A stretch of DNA of 55,256 nt from NCBI GenBank assembly GCA_035508275.1, contig DATJNI010000011.1:1-55256 (forward strand), given 5' to 3'. The notes below the pieces were generated by a model. It searched no databases. It had not been told where the DNA came from and worked only from the letters and a program-made list of their open reading frames with translations. Position 1 is the stretch's first letter. The number at the start of each line of letters is the position of its first letter. Shown in pieces: positions 32,129-40,576 of this stretch. This DNA comes from DATJNI01 sp035508275. Its GTDB lineage: Bacteria; Patescibacteriota; Saccharimonadia; Saccharimonadales; UBA4665. Position numbers and translations under genes: made by a program.

Positions 32129-35100
32129 TTGCCTATGCCTAAGAGTGCAACTAAAAAGCCGAGAGTGTCGTTTACTAACATTGACGACTCAATTAAGCTA
32201 CCAAATCTAGTCGATCACCAAAACCGCTCATTCCAGTGGTTTGTTGAAGAGGGACTCGGTGAACTTCTCGCAGAAGTCAGCCCGATTGACGACTATACCG
32301 GCAGCAAGTTATCACTAACATTTAAGGATTATCACTTTGGCGCTCCTAAGCTAAGCGAGGCCCAAGCCAGAGAGAATAACGTCAGCTACGAAGCTCCTTT
32401 AATGGCTAAAGTTGAGCTAACCAACAAGGTCACTGGAGAAGTTAAGGAAACTGAAATCTATCTTGGCGACTATCCTTGGATGACCACTCGTGGTACGTTC
32501 GTAATTAATGGTGCTGAGAGAGTAGTTGTTAGTCAGTTAATCCGCTCTGCTGGTGTTTTCTTCACCAGTGAGCCACATGGTTCAACTAATTTCTACGGTG
32601 CTAAGGTTATCCCAGGTCGTGGTGCCTGGCTAGAATTTGAAACCAGCGCAACTGGCGCTTTGTACGTAAAGATTGACCGCAAACGAAAGATTGCTGTTAC
32701 TACGCTACTACGTGCCCTAGGTATTGGCGAAAGCCGAATGAGGGAGGTCTTTAAACACGTTGACACCGGCCCCATTAACTATCTAGAAGCAACCCTAGAA
32801 AAGGATCCAACAAGGGGTCAAAACGATGCTTTAATCGAAGTATATAGAAGGCTAAGGCCAGGTGATTTAGCAACAGTAGAAAACGCTCGCAGCCTTATCG
32901 AAAACATGTTCTATAACTTCAAACGCTTCGACTTCAGCCGCGTCGGTAGATATAAGATAAACAAGAGGCTAAACCTAGACATTCCAAACACTATGGAAAA
33001 CCGGGTTATGCACCTTGAGGACATTGAAGCAATTGTAGCCGAGCTAATCAGACTTAATAACACACAGGAGCCAGCTGACGACATTGACTCCCTAGCTAAT
33101 AGACGAGTCAAACTAGTTGGCGAACTGGTTCAGCGTCAGTTTAGGATCGGTCTTCTTAGGATGGAGCGAAACACTAAGGACCGAATGAGTATGAGCGACA
33201 TTGAAACAGTTGCGCCTGGTCAGCTAATTAATGCTCGCCCAGTTGTCGCTGCTGTTAGAGAATTCTTTGCTAGCTCTCAACTGTCTCAGTTCATGGACCA
33301 AATAAACCCACTCAGTGAGCTAGCTCACAAAAGGCGACTAAGTTCCATGGGTCCAGGTGGACTATCCAGAGAACGAGCCGGTTTTGAAGTACGAGACGCT
33401 CACGCTACTCACTATGGACGTATTTGTGCCGTAGAGACTCCCGAGGGAGCCAATATTGGTCTAGTGCTTAATCTAGCTAACTACGCTAGAGTTAACGACT
33501 ACGGCTTTATTGAGACTCCTTATAGGAAAGTAGTAAACGCTGTCCCAGCTAAGGCGGCTGAGGGTCACATTGCCCGCGAGGACCTGCTTGACGATAAGGG
33601 CAAAGTAATTGTAACTAGCGGTAGTAAGATTACTGCAGCTCAAGCTGCAAGACTAGCCAAAGTCGACACTAAAAGAACTTGGCCAGTAAAGGCTAAGGTA
33701 ACAAACGAAATCATATATCTAGACGCTGCCGAGGAAGAATCAGCCATTATTGCTGGTGGCGGTAGCGAAATAGACGACAAAGGCTACTTTGTTCACGACC
33801 GAGTTAGCGCCAGAGCTTATTTGCAGCCTGGTGAAGTTGAGTCTGATGAAGTTACGCACTTAGACGCTTCCCGCAACCAAATTATTGGTTCCAGTGCTGG
33901 ACTCATTCCCTTTATAGAAAAGAACTATGTCTATAGAAGCTTAATGGGTTCTAACCAGCAACGTCAGGCTGTACCCTTAATTCAACCCAATGCCCCTATT
34001 GTCGGAACCGGTTTAGAGGGTGACGCCGCTAGAAACACAGGTCAAATGGAGCTAGCTGAAGACGCAGGAGAAGTTGTCTCTGCTAGCGCTCAAAAAGTAG
34101 AAGTAAAGTATAGAAACGGTAAGAAGGTTTCCTACGAACCGCTCAGGTTCACAAGAAGCAACGAAGGTACCTCCATCAACCAAAAAGTAGTAGTAAGTAG
34201 CGGCGATAAAGTTAAAGCTGGCGACGTCTTAATTGAAGGCATGTCCATAGAAAACGGTGAACTAGCTCTTGGTAAAGACCTAGTCACTGCCTTCATGCCC
34301 TGGAGTGGCTATAACTTTGAAGACGCAATAATCATTTCAAGAAAACTAGTCGAAGACGACACCCTAACTAGCGTACACATCGTCGACTTCATGATAGAAG
34401 TAAGAGAAACCAAACTAGGTCCAGAAATTGTTACTTCCGACATCCCTAACGTTTCAGAAGAGACTCTAAGACACCTTGACGAGGACGGTATTGTCCGCAT
34501 CGGTGCAGAAGTCCACCCTGGCGACATCCTGGTTGGTAAGATTACCCCTAAGGGTGAACAGGAACTTTCTAGCGAAGAAAGACTACTAAGAGCTATCTTC
34601 GGTGAAAAAGCCAAAGAAGTCAGAGACACTTCTCAGCGCATGAGTAACGGTAAACACGGCAAGGTAGTCGGCGTAAAAGTCTTTAGCCGCGAAAACGGCC
34701 ACGAACTTAAAGCTGGCGTCATTATGCAGATCCAGGTCTTTGTTGCCCAAATGCGAAAGATTGCAGTTGGCGACAAGCTTGGTGGCCGACACGGTAATAA
34801 GGGCGTAATTGCCAGCATTCTTCCAGTAGAGGACATGCCTTTTACAGAAGACGGCACACCAGTAGACATAATCCTTAACCCTCTAGGCGTACCAAGTAGA
34901 ATGAACATTGGTCAGCTATTTGAGACTCACCTTGGTATGGCAGCCAGAGCGTTAGGCTTTAAAGTTACCAGCCCATCATTTAGCGGCGTTCCAGTCAGTA
35001 AGATTGAGAGCTTACTTAAAGAAGCAGGACTACCAGGCGACGGCAAGCAGCAGCTATACGACGGACGAACCGGTGAAGCCTTTAGCGAGCGAACTACCGT

Positions 35101-35689
35101 TGGCTGCATGTACATGATCAAACTAAACCACATGGTAGCGGATAAGATCCACGCCAGAAGCACTGGACCATACACTATGGTTACCCAGCAACCTTTGGGC
35201 GGTAAAGCTCAAAACGGTGGCCAAAGATTCGGAGAGATGGAGGTCTGGGCCCTAGAAGCTTACGGTGCTGCTAATACTCTGCAAGAAATGCTAACCATTA
35301 AATCTGACGATGTTTACGGACGAAGCAAGGCCTACGAGTCCATAATTAAAAAGACAGCCATAGTTGGGCCAAAAGTACCAGAAAGCTTTAACGTACTAGT
35401 TAAAGAGCTTCAAGGGCTTGGTTTGAAAGTAGACCTTGTTCACTCCGACCAGGTAGTTGATGCCGAAAAGGTACTGGCTACCAATATCCACGAAGAAGCT
35501 ACCCATCCATCAGAAGTAGAAATGCCAGCCGATGCCACCAGCGGCGTTGATGTAAGCGAAGAGAACCTATCACCGGAAGACTTTACTGGAGCTGAGATAA
35601 TTGACGCTCCTGACGCCGAACCGCTAGAGGTAGCAGTAGGTGAGGATAGTAGCGCAAAAGCAAGTAAAGAAGGAAAGGCGGATAGCTAG
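32129..35689 (+). CDS. rpoB: RNA polymerase beta subunit
   Basis: 1186 residues. Characteristic blocks include the rifampicin-pocket region (SSQLSQFMDQINPLSE, then HKRRLSSMGPGGL), ERAGFEVRDAHATHYGR, the catalytic-lysine region VGDKLGGRHGNKGV and PLGVPSRMNIGQ. I chose TTG 32129: AAGGGG at 32114-32119 sits at normal distance and the protein then begins MPMPKSATKK. TTG 32111 overlaps that site and ATG 32135 is a little far. rplJ/rplL, which often precede rpoB, are absent here. rpoC begins on the base after the stop. The C-terminal tail beyond about residue 1145 is acidic and low-complexity. Confidence 0.97.
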   Translation: MPMPKSATKKPRVSFTNIDDSIKLPNLVDHQNRSFQWFVEEGLGELLAEVSPIDDYTGSKLSLTFKDYHFGAPKLSEAQARENNVSYEAPLMAKVELTNKVTGEVKETEIYLGDYPWMTTRGTFVINGAERVVVSQLIRSAGVFFTSEPHGSTNFYGAKVIPGRGAWLEFETSATGALYVKIDRKRKIAVTTLLRALGIGESRMREVFKHVDTGPINYLEATLEKDPTRGQNDALIEVYRRLRPGDLATVENARSLIENMFYNFKRFDFSRVGRYKINKRLNLDIPNTMENRVMHLEDIEAIVAELIRLNNTQEPADDIDSLANRRVKLVGELVQRQFRIGLLRMERNTKDRMSMSDIETVAPGQLINARPVVAAVREFFASSQLSQFMDQINPLSELAHKRRLSSMGPGGLSRERAGFEVRDAHATHYGRICAVETPEGANIGLVLNLANYARVNDYGFIETPYRKVVNAVPAKAAEGHIAREDLLDDKGKVIVTSGSKITAAQAARLAKVDTKRTWPVKAKVTNEIIYLDAAEEESAIIAGGGSEIDDKGYFVHDRVSARAYLQPGEVESDEVTHLDASRNQIIGSSAGLIPFIEKNYVYRSLMGSNQQRQAVPLIQPNAPIVGTGLEGDAARNTGQMELAEDAGEVVSASAQKVEVKYRNGKKVSYEPLRFTRSNEGTSINQKVVVSSGDKVKAGDVLIEGMSIENGELALGKDLVTAFMPWSGYNFEDAIIISRKLVEDDTLTSVHIVDFMIEVRETKLGPEIVTSDIPNVSEETLRHLDEDGIVRIGAEVHPGDILVGKITPKGEQELSSEERLLRAIFGEKAKEVRDTSQRMSNGKHGKVVGVKVFSRENGHELKAGVIMQIQVFVAQMRKIAVGDKLGGRHGNKGVIASILPVEDMPFTEDGTPVDIILNPLGVPSRMNIGQLFETHLGMAARALGFKVTSPSFSGVPVSKIESLLKEAGLPGDGKQQLYDGRTGEAFSERTTVGCMYMIKLNHMVADKIHARSTGPYTMVTQQPLGGKAQNGGQRFGEMEVWALEAYGAANTLQEMLTIKSDDVYGRSKAYESIIKKTAIVGPKVPESFNVLVKELQGLGLKVDLVHSDQVVDAEKVLATNIHEEATHPSEVEMPADATSGVDVSEENLSPEDFTGAEIIDAPDAEPLEVAVGEDSSAKASKEGKADS

Positions 35690-38600
35690 ATGACACCACA
35701 GAGATTTTCATCCAACTCTACAGACATTGCCGACTTTGACGCAGTTCGTCTAGCCGTTGCTAGTCCTGCTGACATACTAGATTGGAGCTACGGCGAGGTT
35801 ACTAAACCAGAAACCATTAACTACCGTACCCAAAAGCCGGAGCGTGATGGTCTGTTTTGCGAACGTATCTTTGGTCCAGTTAAGGACATTAACCCTCATG
35901 ATGCTAAATATAAGGGGGTAAGAAGCCGAGAAGCTGCCGTAGATAAGAACGGTGAACTAGTTACTAGAAGCATTGTTAGACGTGAGCGTATGGGCCACAT
36001 ATCTCTAGCCGTGCCGGTATCTCACATCTGGTTCCTTAGAGGCACCCCAAGTGCTATGGGCTTGCTACTAGGTCTAACCGTTAAGAATCTAGAACGCGTT
36101 GCCTACTTTGCTAGCTACGTCGTAAAAAGCGTAGACACGGATAAGCGTGACCAAATCCTTAAAGACAAAGAAGCCGAATACCAGGCTGCCCAGCAAGCTA
36201 TCAATCTGCGCTACGAAAAGGATGCTAAGAAGGAAGGCGCTGACGTAAAAGCCCTAACTGAAGAGCAAACTAAAGAGCAGGAACAGCTTACTAAGGACTT
36301 TGAAGCCTACGCAGAACAGCTTAACGCCCTAGAAAAGCTTAATCTAATTAGTGAAACTGACTACCGCAACCTACCTAACGAATTAAGGAAGCTAATAACT
36401 GTTGGCATGGGCGGTTCAGCGCTGAGAGACTTACTAAGCGAAATTGACCTTAAAGAGTTAATTAAAGACCTAAGCGAAGAAGCTGAAGGTGCTAAGGGCC
36501 AGAGACGAAAGAAGATAATGAAGCGTCTCAGGCTGCTAGAAAGCATGGACAGAGCCGGCATTAAGCCTGACTCCATGTGTATTAGTGTGCTGCCAGTAAT
36601 TCCTCCGGACCTTAGACCAATGGTTCAGCTAACTGGTGGTAGATTTGCTACCAGTGACCTTAACGACCTCTATAGGAGAGTCATTAACCGAAACAACCGA
36701 CTTAAGAAACTAATGGATCTTAATGCTCCAGAAGTAATTAGACGAAACGAACAGCGAATGCTTCAAGAAGCAGTTGACGCTTTAATAGACAACAACTCAA
36801 CTAGAAGCGGTCGAGCCGTAGCAGCTACTGGACAGAGACGAAGACTAAAGAGCCTTAGCGACATGCTTAAAGGTAAACAAGGTAGATTCCGCCAGAACCT
36901 ACTTGGTAAACGAGTTGACTACTCCGGACGATCAGTTATTGTCGCTGGTCCTCAGCTTAAGATATATCAGTGTGGCCTGCCTAAGATGATGGCTCTAGAA
37001 CTATTTAAGCCCTTCGTAATTGGAGAGCTAATAGCTCGGGAACAAGCCCATAACATTAGAAGTGCTTCACGCCTTATTGAAATGGGCGAAACTGTAGTTT
37101 GGGACGCACTTGATGAAATGATTAAAGACAAGTACGTTCTTCTTAACCGAGCCCCATCACTGCACCGACTAAGTATTCAAGCCTTCCAACCGGTTCTAAT
37201 TGAAGGTCGCGCTATTCAGCTCCACCCACTTGTCTGTAAAGGCTTTAACGCCGACTTTGACGGCGACCAAATGGCTGTCCACTTGCCTCTAAGCAAAAAG
37301 GCTCAAGCTGAGGCTAAGGACATAATGGCTGCTAATAAGAACTTACTAAAGCCAGCCGATGGCTCACCAATCCTACATATTGAACAGGATATAGTTTTAG
37401 GCTGCTTCTACCTAACTTACGAGAAGGCTAGTTCCAAGGAGAAAGCTAAAGTCTACGATAGTCTTGATGAGGCCCTCATGGCCCTAGATTCCGGAGATAT
37501 TACCCTGCAAAACAAGGTAATGACCATCTTTAAGGGCAAAAAAGTTGAAACAACCCTAGGCCGACTGCTTTTCAATGAAATCTTCCCAGAAGACTTTCCG
37601 CTGCAAGACCAGACTATGACTAAAAAACGACTGCAACGAGTTATGGCCAATGTATACAACCGTTACGGTCAGGAAAAGACTAGTGAAATAGCCGACGATC
37701 TTAAGGATCTAGGCTTTTACTACGCAACTAAGTCTGGTCTCAGTATGGGTATGACCGACTTCGAACCAGTTAAGGGACTAGATAAAGCTCTTGATGCTGG
37801 TGAAGAAAGAGCCGTTGCTGTTTACGACCAGTACGAAGAAGGTTTCATTACCGACGAGGAAAGGCACCGTCTAACTGTCGACAACTGGTCAAAGATAGAC
37901 TCTAAAGTTCAGGAAATGCTCTCCGAACAGCTAGCCAACCAAGACTCGTCCATGGCTATCGCCATTAACTCTGGAGCGAGGGGTAACGTATCTCAGCTTA
38001 AGAACTGCGTAGGTATGCTTGGCGTACTGCAGGACGCCGCTGGTAATGTCATTGAGCTGCCTATTAAATCCGGTTACGTAGTCGGACTAAGCCCACTAGA
38101 GTACTTTACTGGCACAAGAGGCACTAGAAAGGCTCTAATCGATATTGCTCTTAAGACCGCTGACGCTGGTTACCTAACTAGAAGACTAGTCGATGTCTCT
38201 CAAGACGTCTTTACCCTTGAAGGTGAATCAGACGACCCAGGCTTTGCAATGCTAAGAGAAGACGCTGAATACATCGGTGTTGAGTACGGCGAAAGACTAA
38301 TTGGACGCTACGCTGACGAGACTATCAAGGGCGTAGTTAAGAAGGGTCAGCTAATTGATCGAACTATCGCCGAAGAAATAGATAAAGACAAGAAACTGGA
38401 CGGCTTTAAGATAATGAGCGCACTAAGTTGTACTAACGTTAGAGGCGTATCGCAGAAGTCTTACGGCGTGGATCCGGCTACAGGGGAGCTAGTTGTTGAC
38501 CATCACCCAATTGGTGTAATAGCCGCTCAGAGTATCGGTGAACTTGGTACCCAGCTAAGCCTAGACTCTAAGCACCGTAGTGGTGCCGTACTAGCCGATG

Positions 38601-39520
38601 CTACTGCTCAAGGTCTTTCCCGTGTTGAGGAGCTTTTTGAAGTCCGAACACCAAAGGGACAAGCCTACCTTACAGCTATTAGCGGCAAAGTTAATACATG
38701 GGAAGACGGCGATCACTACGTTGTCCAGGTTACTGCTAGCGCTAAAGAAAAGGTAGAACTTAAACTTGGCGAGCGAAAAAGCACAGTTAAGAACAACCAA
38801 GAAGTTCAAGCCGGCGATGTAGTTGCTAGTCTTGAGGATGCTTCAGAACCACTAACCGCCCCTATGGCCGGTAAGGTTCAGGTAACCAAGAAAGTCATTG
38901 TCATAACACCGACCAAGCAAAGCGTAGTCCGCTATGAAATCCCTGGCTTTAAGCAGCTAGTAGTAGAAGATGGTCAAGAAGTAATAAGTGGCCAAAGACT
39001 GACTTCTGGTTCAATTAACCTTCACGAGCTAATGCAGCTGCAAGGTGTTGAATCAACCCAGCGCTACATAATGAACGAGATCCTAAAGATTTTTGCCGGT
39101 CAGGGACAAACTGTTGCCGACAAGCACCTAGAGATAATTGTTAGACAAATGTTCTCTCGTGTTCAGATTGAAGAAGCTGGTGACAGCGACTTCGTGACTG
39201 GTGACGTAGTTAGTAAGCTAGCGGTTGTAGAAACCAATGAGCAACTAACAAAAGCCAAGAAACAACCCGCTAAATATAACCAATTGCTACTTGGCATAAC
39301 TAAGGCCTCACTAAGTACTGACTCGTTCCTAAGCGCAGCTTCCTTCCAAGACACAACAAGAGTGCTAATTGCAGCCGCCACAAGCGGCAAAGTCGATAAA
39401 CTCTACGGTCTAAAAGAGAACGTTATCTTAGGCCGAAAGATACCTGTTGGTACCGGTGCCCACGACTACGTAGATGAAGTTGAAGAAGATAGCGTTGACG
39501 CTCAGCTGATTGACGCTTGA
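35690..39520 (+). CDS. rpoC: RNA polymerase beta' subunit, zinc sites degenerate
   Basis: 1276 residues. The active-site NADFDGDQMAVHLP, bridge-helix segment ALKTADAGYLTRRLVD and the clamp region KGKQGRFRQNLLGKRVDYSGRS are present, so this is the catalytic subunit. Two conserved features are changed. The N-terminal zinc ribbon keeps its length (residues 65-94) but all four Cys are replaced (Pro69, Asp71, Val84, Asn87). In the second zinc site only Cys914 remains (Ser847, Ser921, Ser924). The trigger loop reads TQLSLDSKHRSG (954-965) where most bacteria have TQLTMRTFHTGG. The frame is open and ends in TGA, so this is divergence, not decay. Confidence 0.97.
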   Translation: MTPQRFSSNSTDIADFDAVRLAVASPADILDWSYGEVTKPETINYRTQKPERDGLFCERIFGPVKDINPHDAKYKGVRSREAAVDKNGELVTRSIVRRERMGHISLAVPVSHIWFLRGTPSAMGLLLGLTVKNLERVAYFASYVVKSVDTDKRDQILKDKEAEYQAAQQAINLRYEKDAKKEGADVKALTEEQTKEQEQLTKDFEAYAEQLNALEKLNLISETDYRNLPNELRKLITVGMGGSALRDLLSEIDLKELIKDLSEEAEGAKGQRRKKIMKRLRLLESMDRAGIKPDSMCISVLPVIPPDLRPMVQLTGGRFATSDLNDLYRRVINRNNRLKKLMDLNAPEVIRRNEQRMLQEAVDALIDNNSTRSGRAVAATGQRRRLKSLSDMLKGKQGRFRQNLLGKRVDYSGRSVIVAGPQLKIYQCGLPKMMALELFKPFVIGELIAREQAHNIRSASRLIEMGETVVWDALDEMIKDKYVLLNRAPSLHRLSIQAFQPVLIEGRAIQLHPLVCKGFNADFDGDQMAVHLPLSKKAQAEAKDIMAANKNLLKPADGSPILHIEQDIVLGCFYLTYEKASSKEKAKVYDSLDEALMALDSGDITLQNKVMTIFKGKKVETTLGRLLFNEIFPEDFPLQDQTMTKKRLQRVMANVYNRYGQEKTSEIADDLKDLGFYYATKSGLSMGMTDFEPVKGLDKALDAGEERAVAVYDQYEEGFITDEERHRLTVDNWSKIDSKVQEMLSEQLANQDSSMAIAINSGARGNVSQLKNCVGMLGVLQDAAGNVIELPIKSGYVVGLSPLEYFTGTRGTRKALIDIALKTADAGYLTRRLVDVSQDVFTLEGESDDPGFAMLREDAEYIGVEYGERLIGRYADETIKGVVKKGQLIDRTIAEEIDKDKKLDGFKIMSALSCTNVRGVSQKSYGVDPATGELVVDHHPIGVIAAQSIGELGTQLSLDSKHRSGAVLADATAQGLSRVEELFEVRTPKGQAYLTAISGKVNTWEDGDHYVVQVTASAKEKVELKLGERKSTVKNNQEVQAGDVVASLEDASEPLTAPMAGKVQVTKKVIVITPTKQSVVRYEIPGFKQLVVEDGQEVISGQRLTSGSINLHELMQLQGVESTQRYIMNEILKIFAGQGQTVADKHLEIIVRQMFSRVQIEEAGDSDFVTGDVVSKLAVVETNEQLTKAKKQPAKYNQLLLGITKASLSTDSFLSAASFQDTTRVLIAAATSGKVDKLYGLKENVILGRKIPVGTGAHDYVDEVEEDSVDAQLIDA

Positions 39521-39584
39521 AAAGCAACGACTCATCTGTTAAAATGCTTAACGAAGTAGCTTTTGTTAACCCAAGCGAACTAAG

Positions 39585-39619
39585 ACTGAAAAGTCTTTCA
39601 GTGCTAAAGTTACGCTTTA
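39585..39619 (+). promoter_or_regulatory. paired hairpins in the rpoC-rpsL spacer
   Basis: ACTGAAA (39585-39591) and TTTCAGT (39596-39602) form a perfect 7-bp hairpin with a four-base loop, and TAAAG/CTTTA (39605-39609, 39615-39619) a second 5-bp one. They lie 35-70 bases before the rpsL start in the only sizeable gap between rpoC and rpsL. No T-tract follows, so an mRNA processing or translational-control leader is more likely than termination. Confidence 0.4.
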
Positions 39620-39653
39620 AAAGCCTTACTGACGTGAATTTAAGGAGAATTAA

Positions 39654-40067
39654 TTGCCAACAATAAACCAACTGGTTAGAAAGCCTAGAAGCAAGTCTTC
39701 TAAGAAGTCGGCTTCGCCGGCTCTCTATAGAGTTGTCAACAATCTCCAAACCAAAGTCTACGAAAAGCCGGCACCATTTAAGCGTGGCGTCTGCGTTAAA
39801 GTAACGACTAAAACTCCTAAGAAACCAAACTCAGCCTTACGAAAAGTAGCCAGAGTCAGACTATCTAATGGTTACGAGGTCTGGGCATATATTGGCGGCG
39901 AGGGCCATAACCTTCAAGAGCACGCCGTAGTACTAGTTCGTGGCGGCCGAGTAAAGGACCTTCCTGGTGTTCGCTATCACATTGTTCGCGGCAACCTTGA
40001 TCTTCAAGGTGTTAGTGACCGAAAACAAGGTCGCAGCAAATACGGTACTAAGAAGGGCCAGAAGTAA
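39654..40067 (+). CDS. rpsL: ribosomal protein S12
   Basis: 137 residues, decoding-centre protein of the 30S subunit. KKPNSALRKVARVRLSNGYEV, GEGHNLQEH and GGRVKDLPGVRYH are diagnostic. In the loop that is normally YIPGEGHN the proline is glycine (YIGGEGHN). The start is TTG 39654 with AAGGAG at 39642-39647, six bases before it; no ATG exists near the N-terminus. rpsG overlaps its stop by one base. Confidence 0.97.
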   Translation: MPTINQLVRKPRSKSSKKSASPALYRVVNNLQTKVYEKPAPFKRGVCVKVTTKTPKKPNSALRKVARVRLSNGYEVWAYIGGEGHNLQEHAVVLVRGGRVKDLPGVRYHIVRGNLDLQGVSDRKQGRSKYGTKKGQK

Positions 40068-40549
40068 TGCCCAGAAAAAAGACCAAGTCCTTAGTCCGAG
40101 ATATCCCAGGAGACCGACTATACAACAGCGAAATGGTGGCCAGATTCATTAACAGAGTCATGCAGGATGGTAAAAAGCAGGTAGCTGAGCACCTAGTATA
40201 TGGTGGCATGGAAGACGCTGCTAAAAAACTTAAAGTAGATAACCCTCAGGAAGTATTTGACCAGGCGCTCCGCAATGTTCAGCCTCACATGGAAACTAGA
40301 AGCCGACGTGTTGGTGGCGCTAACTACCAAATACCTTTTGAGGTAAAAGGTCAGCGCCAAAGACATCTAACTATTATGTGGTTTGTGGCCGCAGCTAGAG
40401 CCAGGCAGGGAGTAAGCATGAGAACTAGAATTGCTAATGAACTAGTTGATGCCTACAACAACCAAGGTGCAGCCGTTAAAAAGCGCGAAGACACCCAAAA
40501 GATGGCTGATGCCAACCGAGCCTTCGCTCACTTTGCAAGAAATAACTAA
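40067..40549 (+). CDS. rpsG: ribosomal protein S7
   Basis: 160 residues, 30S head protein that nucleates 16S 3'-domain assembly. VARFINRVMQDGKKQVAEHLVY, NVQPHMETRSRRVGGANYQIP and the C-terminal AFAHFA are family hallmarks. It starts in the stop of rpsL (TAATG), a coupling that in many bacteria accompanies S7 autoregulation of the str operon. Confidence 0.97.
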   Translation: MPRKKTKSLVRDIPGDRLYNSEMVARFINRVMQDGKKQVAEHLVYGGMEDAAKKLKVDNPQEVFDQALRNVQPHMETRSRRVGGANYQIPFEVKGQRQRHLTIMWFVAAARARQGVSMRTRIANELVDAYNNQGAAVKKREDTQKMADANRAFAHFARNN

Positions 40550-40576
40550 GCTAACGAGATATTTAAAAGGTAATTT

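Noticed and set aside
35690..39520. rpoC as a pseudogene or second, inactive beta' copy because of the lost zinc ligands
   Set aside because: The frame is intact over 1276 codons, NADFDGD and bridge-helix residues are kept, and it is in operon with rpoB.
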